A stretch of DNA of 64,000 nucleotides from Eutypa lata (Eukaryota > Ascomycota > Sordariomycetes > Xylariales > Diatrypaceae), in NCBI GenBank assembly GCA_022661535.1, contig JAKULF010000018.1, positions 1-64,000 on the forward strand, given 5' to 3'. How positions within the stretch are numbered: the first letter of the stretch is position 1; every line of letters starts with the position of its first letter. Below the pieces are notes generated by a model that was given only the letters and a program-made list of their open reading frames with translations, was not told the DNA's origin and made no database searches. A program made the position numbers and the translations under genes. Below are positions 28,831 through 42,690 of this stretch, one piece after another.

Positions 28831-28832
28831 AA

Positions 28833-30458
28833 AATTAATAAAGTAAAATTTATATTAAAAAAATTATTATTAATTTATAAATTTATATTAATATTATTAA
28901 ATATAAATTTAATATTTAAAAAAATAATAAAAAGTTTTAAACGAAATTTATATATTAAAATTATTTTCGTTAAAATTAAAAAAAAAATTTAATTAAAATT
29001 TTTTTAAATTTAATATATTAAAATAAACTTTTTATAAATATTTAATTAATATAAAATAAATACTTAAAGAAAAATTTACGTTTATAAATAAATTTAAAAA
29101 AATAAAAAACTTATATTTATATATAAAGCTTTATATAAAGAAAAAATATTAATAATATTAATAATAAGTTTTAAATAATATATTTTTTTAATTAATTTTA
29201 TAATAATTTATTTTAATAAAAAATAAAAAGAAAAATTATAAAAAAATATTTTAATATTTATTTAAATATAAAAAAAAACTTAAATATTTTTTTAAAAATT
29301 TTATTAAAATTTTAAATCTTTTATATAATTTTAAATAAATCGATATTATATAATAATAAAATTTTTAATTAAAAAAGATTTTATTTATTAATAACGAATA
29401 ATGTTATTTATTTAAATTTTAATACGAAAAGCATAATAATTTTATATATTAATAAATTTTTTTTTTAATTTTAATAAAAAACGATTATAAAAAATAATAT
29501 ATAATATTATTAAAAACATTATAATTAAAAATTTAAAAATTATAAATTAATTTTTTAAAATTTAAATTATTTATTTAATAAATAAAGAAAATATTAAATT
29601 TAATTATTAATAATATATTAAAAGATTATTAATACTTATAAATTTAAATAAATTAAAGCTTAAATTTATTTTATTTATTAAAAATATATAAAGTTTATAA
29701 AATAATATAATAAATAAACGAAAAAAAAAGTATTTTTAAATTCGTTAATATAATTAATTAATATAACTTTTTAAATTATATTAATAAATTCGATATTATA
29801 TTTATAATTTTAATTTAAATAAAATTTATAAGTAATTTTTTTTTTAAATAATAATAAAATATTAAAAAGCTTTATAAATAATTTTTTTTAAAAACGTTTA
29901 ATTTAATTATTTATTATAAAAAGTTAAATAATAATTATTTTTATTATAAATATAATACGTTAAACTTATATAATATAATAAATTTAAGTTTTATAAACGA
30001 TTTTATTATAAAAAAAATTATAATTAATTATATGTTTTTTATAATTAATATTTTTATAACGTAAAATTTTAATATAAATTAATACTTTTTTAAAAAAAGT
30101 TTTATAAAAGCTTTATTTTTTTATATATATTAATATAATAAAAAATAATAATTAATTTTATATATTAAATATTTTATTAATTTTATAATTTAAAATATAA
30201 TAATATAAACTTTATTATAATATTAATTATATTAATTAATAATATCTTTTAAAGATTTATAAATTTAATTTTATTAATACTTTTATGTATATTTTTTTTA
30301 AAAATTTTAAATTATTTTTTATTTAATTTTTTTTAAAAAATAATATTTAAAAAATTTTTATTTTATTTTTTATATTTTTTATTATTTAAAATTATAATTA
30401 AAAAAACATTTATTAAAATTTTAATTATTTTTAATATTATTAAATCTTTAATTAATCT
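28833..30458. repeat. Unclassified RIP-mutated DNA
   Basis: Over 1.6 kb of A/T sequence with no recognisable gene, RNA or element boundary. Confidence 0.6.
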
Positions 30459-30719
30459 TAACCGAAGGTCATTTTGTACTAAGTTTAAACCACTAAATTA
30501 CGTCATTAATTACGTCATTAAATAGCCGTTAAATACATCAAAAATACATATTTATTAAAGGAAACGCTTTAGATTGGTCAGCTTCTAGCTGTAAATCCAC
30601 TTAGCCTTCCACATTTGGCTCTAATTGGGTGCATCCATTTCGAAAAAACTACATACAGTCCATAATTGCAGCTGATTGGGTGCATCCTCTTTTCCTGACC
30701 CATACACTTAACCCTTTTC

Positions 30720-30950
30720 GACCTAGCTTTATAGACCTACAGACCTATAGACCTACTAGCCACCTTTCAGACCTACAAGCCACTTTTCGGACGTACAAGC
30801 CACTTACAGACCTATAGCCTTACAACCTACAACCTGCAGCCCTACAGCCTATAGACCTACAGCTTACAGACCTACAGGGTAACCTACAGGGTAACCTACA
30901 GACCTTCAGACCTTCAGACCTACAGCTTACAGACCTAGATAACCTAGCTG
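30720..30950. repeat. CTACAGAC-type degenerate minisatellite
   Basis: Dozens of 7-9 bp units built from GACCTACAG and its variants (ACCTATAG, ACCTTCAG, CAGGGTAAC). The same motif occurs inverted at 44,160-44,460, and its RIP product TTATAAAC marks degraded copies elsewhere. Confidence 0.85.
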
Positions 30951-31098
30951 TTGATGACCTAGGTGGTGCTGCACTGACCACCTACCTAGCTTAGCTGCTG
31001 ACCACCTAGCTTCTGACCTAGGTGGTGGCAGCTTTAACTACCTACCTTTAGAATTAGCTATATGTAAGTGGATAAAGTGTAGGTTTTTAATGTAATGA

Positions 31099-31178
31099 GC
31101 CTGTAGTATAATGGCTAAATCCGTAGATGTAATAACTGTAATCCGAAGCCCTTGGGTTCGAATCCCGCTTAGTAAGGT
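31099..31178 (+). other. tRNA-like sequence (pseudo-tRNA or SINE-type promoter)
   Basis: GTAGTATAATGG near the start resembles an RNA polymerase III A box, and TTGGGTTCGAATCCCGC at 31,153-31,169 contains a perfect B-box core (GGTTCGAATCC) with a possible T-arm hairpin GGG/CCC. No matching acceptor stem or clear anticodon arm is visible, so a functional tRNA is unlikely. A second B-box-like word (GGGTTCGAATTCC) stands at 31,405-31,417. Confidence 0.5.
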
Positions 31179-31579
31179 ATAAAATTAAATAACTTACTTT
31201 GTAGACCACCTAGCTTCTGACTAGGTGGTCTAGGTGGTGGCAGGACCTACAGCTTATAGACCTACAGACCTACAAACCCTATATATGTAAAAATAAAGCG
31301 TTATAATTTAGGGGTAGGTTGTAATTAGTGGTGCAAAACTTAGCCACAAAATGACCTTCGGTTAGTTCTGACAGCTTGACCGCCCTATACGGACAGTAGC
31401 CTTTGGGTTCGAATTCCAGTAAGCAAAGGAGTTTTTAAAGGTTAAGTTGGTTATATTAGCCATTGCTTCGCAGAAAAAATTTTCCGCCCGAAGAGAGGAA
31501 AAAACGGTCCTTGCAGCTTGCTTGTAGGCGGAGGGCCGTACCGTTTTTTTCGAACGTAGCGATTAAGAAAATTTTTATT

Positions 31580-34500
31580 TTTATAATTAAAACTTTTTAT
31601 TTTTTATTATTATTAATTTTTAAAAAATTATAAAAGTATTTTTTATCGTTAATTTATTTTTTTATTTAAAAACGTTATATTAAATTTTTATATTATATAT
31701 TATTAAAATTTTTATATAAAATTAATAATTAATTATAAAAATATTAATATTAACGATAATTAAATAAAAAATTTTTATTAAATTTAAACTTTTATTATTA
31801 AATACTTATTTATATTTTAAGTTTTTAAATTTAATTTTAACGTTATAATACGTTTTAATTTTTTTAATAATATATTTAATAACGAAAAATATAATTAATA
31901 TTTTATTTAAATTTAATAAATTTAATAAATTAATTAAACTTTAAACGTTAATTTTAAATCTTATTTTAAACATTAACTTATAAATGTATTATAAGCTTAT
32001 ATATAAACTTTAAAAATAAATTTATATTTATTATTTTTAAACTTTAATTTATATATAAGTTTTTAACTTTTAATATTTCGTTTTATTATATCTTTTATTA
32101 AAAATTTAAATTAAAACTTTATAACCTTTATAATATTTATTAATCGTATTTTTTAATTTATTTAAAACCGATTTTAAGTTTTTTTCGACTTTTTTTCTTT
32201 ATATTTTTTTAATTTATTATTTTTTAAATATTTATTATAAAATACTTTTATTATAATTTATTTTATTACGGTAAATTATTTATTATTATCGAAAAATTAA
32301 ACTTTAATTTAAACTTTTTAATAATTTTTTTATTTTATTATTTTTTTCGTAAAACTTTATATTAATTTTTAAAAAGTTTTCTTTTAAAAGAATTTATTAT
32401 TGAAATTTATTAAAAAAAATTACTTTAATAAAACGTTAATATTAACTTTTAATAAACGAATTTATTAATAATAAATTAATCGTTATTTTGCATTTTAATA
32501 TTTAAAAGTTTTTTAATTTTTATTTAAACTTTATAAATTTATTCGTTATTTATTTTTATTTTTATTTTTTAACGTTAACGAAATTATTCGTTTAAAAACG
32601 TTTATAAAGTAATTATATATTTATATTTAAAATCTTAAGTTTTAAATAATTCGCTTTAATCGATTCGTTAATTAATTTTTAACTTTTTAAAAACGCTTTT
32701 TATTTATTAAAGATATTTTAAAATTTATTAAATTTCTTTTAAATAATTTTATAAATAAATTATTTAATTAATGTAAATTATTTATTTTAAATCGTTATTT
32801 ATAAACTTTTTTATTAACGCTTTAATTATTTTTTAATATTAAATCTTTTAAATTTATATTTAAAAATAATTTTTTACTTTAACTTTTTCTTTATTAATTA
32901 TTTAAATTATCGTTTTTAATAATTTTATTTAAAAATTAATTAAAAAATTAATTTACGATTTTATAAATAATTAAAATAATAAAGAATTTATATACGATTA
33001 AAATATTTAAAATATTAAATATATTTTTTAAATTTAAATGTAAATTATAACGTTAAAAACTTTATAATTATTAAAATAAATTTATTAAAGTAATGTTTTT
33101 ATATTTTAAAAAATTATTTAAAAAATTATTAAAATTTTCTTTAAAAAAATCATTTTAAATAACTTTTTTAAACGTTTTCGTATTAATGCTTAATTATAAT
33201 ATAAAAATCAAATTAAGTTTATTATTAAATAAATTATATATATATTAATTTTAATTTAACTTTATTTAAAATTATTAAAAAAATTTAATTAAATATAATT
33301 AATATTTTAAAATATATTTTTAATTAATTTTTTTCATTTACGATAACATTTTATTAAAAAAACCTCGTTATTTAATTTTAATTTATAAATAATATTTAAA
33401 TTTATAAAGCCGTAAGTTTTAATTTATTTATTTAATATATTTTTTAAATTTTAATTTCGTTTTATTTTAATTTTCGTATTTTAATCGTTAAATTAAACGT
33501 AAATTTAAACTTTAATAAACCTTTTTAATATTAAAAAAAAAGTTATATTTATCGTAAAACGATTTTTAACGTTTTAAGTTTTTATTATTTTTTTTATTTA
33601 AATTTATAAATTTTAATTAAATATTTATTTTAAAAATAAATTTTATTAATATTTAAAAAAAAACTTTTAATAATTATTTTAATTAATTTTATAAATTAAA
33701 TTTTTATTAATAAATAAATTATAAATATTAAAAATTTAAAAGAAATAATTTATTTTTATTAAATTCGTATTAATTAAATTAAAAAATCTTTTATTTAATT
33801 TATTAATTTTAACGATTTTCGTAATAAAATTTATTAAAATCTTTATTAAAAATATAATCGTTATTTTTAACGTTTATTCGTTAATAATAACCGTAATAAT
33901 CGTAATTAAAAATATTAATACGATTATAATAAACGTAAACGCGCATTTTAATTTCGTCGTTTTTTTTTAATTTTATTATTATTATTAATAAAATAAAATA
34001 AAATTTAAAAAAACGATAAAAAATAATAAATAAATAACAAATAAATGTTTTTTTAACGATAAACGATTTATAATTAAAAAATTATATTAAAAAATTATAT
34101 AATAAAAATTACTTTATAATTAAAAAATATAATTCGAAAAAAAGAATTTATATTAATTTTTTTATGAAAATGTTATTAAGTTTATTTATTTTATAATCTT
34201 TTAATTCGTAATATTAAAACTTATTTAATAACTTATAAACGATTTTTTAAAAAATATAATAAAAAATATTTTAAACCGTTTATATATTTTCATTATTTTT
34301 AACATTTTAATATTCGTTTTAAATATTTTTTTAATAATATTACATAATAATATTAACGAAATAAATAAATTATTATAAATATTTAAAACTTTTTAATTAT
34401 TTTAATTTTAAAATATTAAATTAAAAATAATAAAATCTTTATAATTAATAATATATTTAATTTAATTTTTATTAAGCTTTTTTTATTATTTTTAATAAAT

Positions 34501-36245
34501 ACGATTTTTTTTAAATATATATATTTTATATTTTTCGTTTATTTAAATAATGTAAATCTTATAACGATAATATATTTAAATATTAATTATTTTTAATTAT
34601 AAAACTTTATTACGTTTTTAATTTTAATACGATATTTTAAAATTAAAATTAAAATTCTTAATAATAAAATCTTTTTTAAAAGATTTCTTTTAATATATAT
34701 TTTTAAAACCATTTTCGATTAAATTAAAATAAATATTTTAAACGTTTATATATAAATTATAAAAAGATTTAACTTTAATTTTTATATAAATATAAATTCG
34801 TTTTTAATTATTTAAAAATAATATCGAAAATTATTTTATATTAAAATTTTAAAGTTTTAATTTATATTTATTATAATAAACTTATTATTAAACGTAAAAT
34901 TATTATTTAAAAAAATATTACGATTTTTATTAAAATTAAATTATATATTTTTATTTCGTACGTAAATTTTTTTATTATAAAAAATAATAAATCTTTACGA
35001 AATCTTTATTTTATAATTATTAATAATAATATTTTGGAATTTATAATTAATTACGATATTAAAAAATATTTATTCTTATAAAGATTATTAATGTTTTTAA
35101 AAAGATTTATTATAAAATTTAAATAAAATTAAAATTAAAATTATAATAATAATTTAAAAATATTTTTAAAAAAAGCCTTTAAAATATAAATCGTTATAAC
35201 TTTTAATAACGAAAATTACGGCGATATTAATAATTTTTCGAAACTTATTTTTTAATTATTAATCGAATTTAATGTTTTCGAAAATATAATTCATGTTTTT
35301 ATTTTTTTAAAAAATATTTTAAAAAATATTTAAAAAGTTATTTAAAAATATAAAAAAAACTTTAACGAAGTTTTTTTTACGTTAAATATTTTTAAATTTA
35401 TAAATAAAATTAAAATTAAAATTAAATATAATATTTATATTAATAATAATAAATTTATTTTTATAATTTATATATAAATTTTAATTAAAAGTTTTCTTTT
35501 TATAAATTTTTTTTTTAATTTTTTTAATAACGAAAAAATATAAATTAATTTTATTAATAATTAATAATATTAAATATAATTATATAAGTTTTACTTTTTT
35601 AATTTAAAAAATTAAATTATAATTAACCAAACTTTTTAATTTATACGTTTTAAAAATAAACTTTAAAATATAAAATTTCTTATTTTTTTAATTTATTTTT
35701 TTATTTATCGTTTAAAAGATTTTTTAAACTTTTAAAATTAAATTTTTATAATAAAATAATAAAATAATTAAAAATCGTATTACTTAAAATAAAAATAAAA
35801 ATTATATTTAAAAGAAATTATATAATTTTTAATTTTTAATTTATAAATAAAATCGAAATTTTAAATTTTTATTTATTTTTAAAAAAAAATAATATAATTA
35901 ATAAATTATTTATTAATTTTTAATATAATTTAATTATTAAAATTATATAATAATTATATTATTATAAATTTTTAAATTTTTTAACGTAATTTTTATAAAA
36001 TCTTATAATAATTTTAAATATTTATAACGATTTATAAATTAATATTTATGTATTTGTAAAAACTTTATTAATATTTTTATTAATAATTTAATTATAATAA
36101 ATAATATAATAAAAAAATATATTAAATATTTTATTAAAGTTTTTAATATATTATATACTTTCGATTTAACATTTTTAATTAAAAGGTTTTTTTTATTTAT
36201 TTCGTTATAATTTTATTAAAGCTTTTTCTTAACGGCTTTAATATA
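31580..36245. repeat. Unclassified RIP-mutated DNA
   Basis: About 4.7 kb of A/T sequence. CpG-containing words are more frequent at 33,830-33,965 and elsewhere, suggesting former coding DNA of a transposon, but I found no readable motif on either strand. Confidence 0.55.
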
Positions 36246-36996
36246 ATTTTTTTTAATCGTTATGTTCGAAAAAAACCATACGATTTTTCGTTTATAAATA
36301 AATTACGAAAATTATTTTTTTAACGAAATTTCTTTTTATAAAATAAAAGTTTATATAATTAATTTAACTTTTAAAGGTTATTTATTTATTTAGTTTTTAA
36401 ACTTAAAGTTATATACGTATAAAACGATTAAATTATTAACATTAATTAAAAGTTATTTTAAAATTAAGTTTTACATTACGATTATAATTTACTTTTAAAT
36501 TATAACGTTTATTTATATATATATAAATTTTATAAATTTATAAATTATAACTTTATAAATTTATAAATTATAAAATTTATTATTATTTAAATTATTTAAT
36601 TAAAAATTAAATAATTAATAATTAAATTAAATAAATAATTAATATAATATTATTTAAATTATTAATATTTAAATTATTTAAATTTATAAATTATAAAATT
36701 AAAAATTTAAAAGTTTATAAATTACTTTATAAATTATTTTATAAATTTATAAAGCTAAGTTTAAAAAAGTTAAATATATAAACTTAAAAAAAAAAGATTA
36801 AATTAATAACGAGTATAATTTATATATATATATTTTAAACGAATAAATAAAATTATATTAAAAATTTAATTAATTCGAAATTATTTTAATAATAAATATA
36901 TATTTTTTATATATTTAATAATTATTTAATTAAGTAATTAATTACGTAATTAAAAATGTAATTTCGTAATTTAAACTTAATATAAAACAACTTTTA
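36246..36996 (-). repeat. Inverted, RIP-degraded full-length copy of the composite element
   Basis: Read on the minus strand, 36,996 to 36,885 matches the island's left end (TTTAAACTTA, the TTACG words, TATTTAATAATTATTTAATTA), 36,760 to 36,510 is TTATAAATT minisatellite, and 36,505 to 36,246 matches 31,287-31,577. The last part keeps TTAATCGTTATGTTCGAAAAAAACCATACG against the island's TTAATCGCTACGTTCGAAAAAAACGGTACG. The order of parts is the same as in the island. Confidence 0.75.
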
Positions 36997-39900
36997 AATA
37001 AAATTAATTATAAAAAATCGTTTATTAATTTTTAAAAATTTAAAATATTTTATTAATTTAAAAACTTTCGAAAAATATATTAAAATAATAAAACTTATTA
37101 AAAAAATTATATTATAACATTAATAAAAACTTATCTTTTTATAATTTTATAAAATTATTATATTAATAAAAAATTATATTATTTAAATTATATTTTTTAA
37201 AATTATTTAACGTTATTAATAAATTTTTAAATAAAAATTTAAACTTATTAAATTTAAACGTTATAATCTTAATAATATTTTAAAAAATTTATCGAAATTT
37301 AATTATTTAATATATTAAAGTTTTTTTCGAATCGTTTTTATAAAATTAAATAAATTTTAAAAATAAATTTTTAACGTTATAATTTTTTATTATCGTAAAG
37401 ATTAAAACATTTAATATATTTTTATTAAAAATATTAAATTAATTATAATTTTAAATAAAATTTTTATTAAAACGAAAAAAAAACTTTATATAATTAAATT
37501 GAAAATAATATATTTTATATAAATTTATCGTAATTTATTTATATAATTTTAATTTTTAATTTTTTTATTATAATTTTTATTAATTATTAAATTAATTAAA
37601 AAATTATAATATAAATTAATTTTAAATTATAAGATTTTTTTAAATTAAACTTAAAACTTTTTATTATTTTTACGTATTTATCGTAATTTTAATTTAATGT
37701 TTAATATATATTTAAATATATTTATTTCGTATTAAATATTTTATATCGATTTTTAATTATAAATATTTTTAAAGATTTTAATTATATAAAAAAAGATTTT
37801 TCCGTTTACGATTTAATTCGAAATAATTATAACTTTATAATAATTATGAAAATAAATATTAATTTAATATTTTAAAAACGTTTAATAAATAATTACGTTT
37901 TAAACGAAAAAATATTTAATTTTATTATTTAATTTTTAAAAAACTTTTTTTAATAAAAATGTTTACTTTTAATTAAATAAAAAAGATTTTTTACTTAATA
38001 TTAATAATATAAATAATAAATAATTTTATAATTTAAACTTTTATATATATAAAAGTTTCCAAAAAATTTATAATAAAAAATATTATTTTAATATAATTTA
38101 TATAATTTATAATTTAATTTATATAATAATTTTCGATTTTTTTCGAAAATTATTAATTTATATTAAATATTATTTTTTTCATTTAATAAACTTTATAAAT
38201 CGTTAAGAAATTTTTAATAAAATAAAATAAAATAAATTATCGTTATAACCTTTTTAAATTATAATATTAAGCTTTTTCGTAATTTAAAAAAAAATTACTT
38301 TTTAAAAACGTTATATAAAAGCTTTTAAATTATAAAAAGTTTAATATAAGTTTTATAATAATTTATAAATTTATTTGAAAAAATATAATTATTTTAAATT
38401 ATATTATTTATATTATAAAAGTTTAATTTAAATTTATTTTTAAAATTATTTTATTTTTTAATTAAAAATATTTATATAAAATTATTAATAAAAATTATTA
38501 AATTATATTTTTAAAAAATAATATTTAATTAATAATATTAAAAATATATAATTCGTAAATAAATAACTTTTTAAAACAAAGGATTTAAAATATAAAAATC
38601 GTAATACGATATTATATAATAATTTTAAATATATTTTAAAATTAAATTTTATTCGTTTTATAATATAATTTTAATAATTTTAAATTTTAAATTTTAAATT
38701 AAATTTTTAATAAAATAATATATAAATTTAAACTTTAAACTTTTATTTTTATTTTTAAAAATTATAAAAACTTTATTAATTATAAAATTTATAAAAGGTT
38801 TTATTAAAAAAAGTTTAATTTATAATTAATTTCGTTATTACAAATATAAAAATTCGTTATAATTTAAAAAACAAATTTTTTATATATAAAATAATTAAAA
38901 AGTTTATTTTAAATTTTATTATAATTATTATTTATTAAATAAATTTTTATAAAAAATATTTTAATAAAAAATTAATTTTTTTATTATAATTAAAAAAAAA
39001 TAACTTAATTTATAAATTAAATTTTATTTATTATTAATAAATTTATTATATAATATTTATATTTTATTTTTATTTAATATTATTAATAATTTTTTTAAAA
39101 AAATAATTATAATTTAATTATATATTTATAATTAAAATTAATAATAAATAAATTTTATATTAAATTAAACGTATCATAATTAAAAAAGAAATTTAAATTA
39201 ATAAAAAATTAATTTTAAAATATTTAATATAATTAAAAAATTATAAATATAACATAATAAATAATATTTTAAATTAAAGTTTATAAAATATAAAATATAA
39301 TTAATTAATAATTTTAATAAATATTTTCTTTTTAAATATATTAAAGTTAAAACGAAAAAAAAACGAATTTATTATTTAAATTCGTTTTTTTTAATTTTAA
39401 TAAATAATTAAATTTTATTTCTTTATATAATAATATTTATAATTTTTAAATTTAATATTAAAATTTATTTATTTAAATTATTATTATTAAATTATTTTTT
39501 TATAAAGTTTATCGAAATTTTTATTATTATTTTATATCGTAAAATATTTTATTTATTTAATAAAATAATTTTAATTTAATAATTATAATTATTAAAATAT
39601 TTAATTTTATTTAATTTTATTTTTTTATTTTATTTTTTTATTTTTTTATTTAAATTTTTTTTCGATTTTACTTTTTTTATTTTTTTATTATAATTTTTAA
39701 TTATTATTTTTATTTTTTATATTAAAATTATAATAATTAAATTTCGAAAATTATAAATATTTATAATTTAAAAAAATAACTTTTAATATAAAACGATATT
39801 AATTTTAAATTTTAAATTAAGAAAAAATTTAAACATTTTTAATTTAAATGGTAAACAAAAATATAAATAAATTTATTAAAAATTAAATTAAAAATATCGA

Positions 39901-42235
39901 AAATAAAACTCGTTTTTAAAATATAAATTAATTTTTTAACGAAAATATATTTATATTTATTTATTAAATTATAAATATTAATTATTTTTAAAAATTAATT
40001 TTTATAAAATATTAATTTAAAATTAAAAATTATTATAAAATTAATAATTATGTTTTTAAAATTATATTTAACGTTAAAGTTTTAATTTTCAAATTTTTTA
40101 TATTTCTTTATATAATTTTTTAAATTATTTACGAAAAAAAAAATTAAAAATTAACTTAAAAATTAAAAATTTCAATAATTAATTTAATAATTAAATATTT
40201 TTTCATTTAAAATATTTTTTATTTATAATAATAATTAAAAAAAAATTAAAAACTTTTTTCGTATAAATATTATATTTAATTTATTTTTATAATTTATTTT
40301 AATTAATGATTAAATTTTAATTTTAATTTTAATTTATTTTAAAAGTTTTTATTATAATTATATTTTTTTTAAAATTCATTATTAATTTAAATTTTTAAAA
40401 AAGTTTTAAAAATATAATAATAAAATATTTAAAAACTTTTAAAAAAACTTAATAACTTTTATTAATAAATTTTAATATTAAGAATAAGATTTTATAAAAT
40501 TTAATTTCGAAAAAACATTTTAATTTATTTTCGTTTTAATTTTTTAATTCGATTTTATTTTATTTATTATAACGAAAATTTTATATTTATATTTTATATT
40601 TATTTTTAAAAAGTTTAATAATAAAATTTATATTATTATTTTTTTCTATTATTATTATTTAATTTAAAACTTTTTATATTATTTTTAATAAAATTTTAAT
40701 TTTAATTTTAATTTTTTAAATTTAATTTATTTAAAAAAAATTAAAAATCTTTTAATTATAAAATTATTAAAAAGCATTTTTTTAATTAAAATTATTAAAA
40801 ATAAATTTAATAAGAAATAAAAAATTATTTAAAAGATTTAATTTTTAATATTTATTAATTTATATATAATTATAAATATTATTATAATTAAAATTTAAAT
40901 CTTTTTATTTTAATTATTAAAGTTTTATTAATTTAATTTTTAATCTTAATATTAAAATTTTAATTAAATTCGTTAATATTAATATTTCGCCTTTTACGAA
41001 TTTTTTAAAAAATTAAATAAAAAACTTTAATATTATTAAAAATAATAAAAAATTAATTATTTTTTAAATTTTTAATTTTATTTTAAATAATTCTTTAAAT
41101 ATTTTATCTTAAATTAAAATATTATTAAAAATTTTAATTAAATTTTAATTTTTTAATTATTTAAATTAAAATTATATTAATTAAAATTATTAAATATTAA
41201 AGGTTTTTTTATTAATTTTAATATTAAACCTTTTAAATTTATTAATTTAAATTATTTAATAAATTAAATTATTTAATATTTTAAAACTTTTAAAAATTAT
41301 ATTAAAATTTTCAATAAATATATATATAACCTTTTAATTATTAATTAAAATTATTAATATAAATATAAGATTTTATTTTTAACCTTTTTAATTAAAAATT
41401 TAATAATTTCTTTTAATTATACATTAAAAATATTTTATTATTTTAAAATATATTATTTATTATAAAACTTAATCGAATATTTATAAACCTTTTTAATAAA
41501 AACCTTTTTAAAAGTTTTTTTTTAAAACGCTTTAATTATTTTTCTTTAAAAAAATTTATATTTTTAAAAAAAAAAATCTTTTTCGTTTTTATTTATAATT
41601 TACGAAAAATATTATTTAATTTTTTTAATTTTATTTTATTTTCGATTAATTTAATCATTATAAATATTATTTTTTAAATTTATAAAAAACTTTAAAAAAA
41701 GTTATAAATTTTTTTAAATATTAAAAACTTAAAAAATAAATTATAAAAAATAACAAAATAAATGTTTTTTTTAAAAATATTAAATATAAATTAATATTTT
41801 TTTAAAAAATTTACAAAACGTTTATATATATATATATATATATTAATATAATAAAAATTAATTATTAAATTTATATATTAAATTTTTCGTTATTTTTATA
41901 ATTTAAAATATAATAATATAAAATTTATTATAATTTTAATTATATTATATATAATATAATAAAAAATAAAAATAAAAAGTTTTAATATTTATAAAATTAT
42001 ATTAAAAAATAAATTAAAAAAATAATTATAATTTTAAAATTAAATAATAATAAAACATTTAAAATATTTAAAATAAATAAAATTTTAAAAATATAATATT
42101 AAATTTTAAGTATTTTTACTTTATAATTAATATTAAATATAATTATAAAATATATTATTAAATTTATATTAAACGAAATTAAAATTTATATAATTTAAAT
42201 AAAAGTTTTTAAATATTTTTAAAATAATATTAAAA
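36997..42235. repeat. Unclassified RIP-mutated DNA
   Basis: About 5.2 kb among the most A/T-rich of the window (37-41 kb), with T-runs at 39,600-39,660 and an (AT)n run at 41,823-41,843. No element ends or gene recognised. Confidence 0.55.
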
Positions 42236-42360
42236 TTTTATCGATCGTTACGATATAAAAAAGTACGGCTTTTTATAAACTTCGAGAACTTTTTTTTAAC
42301 CTTTAAAATCGATAAAATTTTACTCCGTAAGTTATAACTTATTACGTGAAATTCGAAGAA
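42236..42360 (-). repeat. Less mutated copy of the 5.6 kb repeat
   Basis: Contains GATCGTTACGATATAAAAAAGTACGGC and CGAAAAATTT-type words. The reverse complement aligns with 5,575-5,720 over more than 100 bases with mostly RIP-type differences. Confidence 0.6.
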
Positions 42361-42529
42361 TTTAATCGAAAAATTTATTCGAAATTAAAAGTAATTAATA
42401 ATAATAAAGTTATTTAAATTATCGTAATATTTACTTTTACTTATAAACTTTATAATAAATTATATATTATAATAATTTAAATATTTAAAAAATATAAAAA
42501 AATTAAATTATAAAATTTAAATCTTTTTG

Positions 42530-42690
42530 CTTTTTTTTTAATTTTAAACTTTAAGCTTTATAAAATTATTATTACGTATTACGGATTTTATAAATTTAAT
42601 TATTACATTATAAGCTTTTTACATTAATTATTATATATAAATCTTTTATTTAACTTTATATATATATTTAATTTTACGTTTATACGTAAG
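42530..42690 (+). repeat. Partial copy of the 13.6 kb repeat
   Basis: Direct match to 13,630-13,780 through TTATAAATTTAATTATTACATTATAAGCTT and ATTTTACGTTTATACG-type words, with RIP-type differences. Confidence 0.55.

Larger units (their letters stand above)
23900..28832 (+). mobile_element. Second copy of the Tad-like LINE (5' limit uncertain)
   Basis: From about 27,490 to 28,832 this strand is collinear with the minus strand of 21,830-20,607: the same segment before RNase H, the RNase H region, the GHxGxxGNExAD-type segment (about 27,970-28,040, now reading RYVKIKKNKVINA*AKL), and the 3' region to a shared TTTAAACGTAAAA end. The 3' tail is (TTA)n at 28,806-28,830, as expected of a LINE. Upstream of 27.4 kb the sequence is too mutated to trace, so 23,900 is only the outer limit of the candidate region. 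The element is dead. Confidence 0.6.
30459..31577 (+). mobile_element. Lightly mutated composite repeat: inverted ends, minisatellite and tRNA-like boxes
   Basis: A GC-richer island inside RIP DNA. TAACCGAAGGTCATTTTGT at 30,459-30,477 recurs inverted at 31,346-31,364, and the similarity extends to about 43 bp (30,459-30,501 against 31,321-31,364). Inside are two ATTGGGTGCATCC words (about 30,624 and 30,674), a degenerate CTACAGAC minisatellite (30,720-30,950 and 31,240-31,275), an AGCTNCTGACCACCTAG-type stretch (30,940-31,030) and tRNA-like boxes. Beyond the right inverted repeat, a further 200 bp to 31,577 is shared by the relatives at 2.2, 5.1 and 36.3 kb, so the inverted repeats may be internal to a larger unit. 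TA lies at both inverted-repeat ends, as for Tc1/mariner-type MITEs. No transposase is encoded. Confidence 0.7.

Noticed and set aside
30629..30817. 62-codon open frame in the 30.5-kb island
   Set aside because: It lies inside the composite repeat and is made largely of minisatellite units. Its mutated relatives show no coding constraint.
31099..31178. Functional tRNA gene
   Set aside because: The B box is perfect, but acceptor and anticodon stems do not pair convincingly, so it is treated as a tRNA-like relic.
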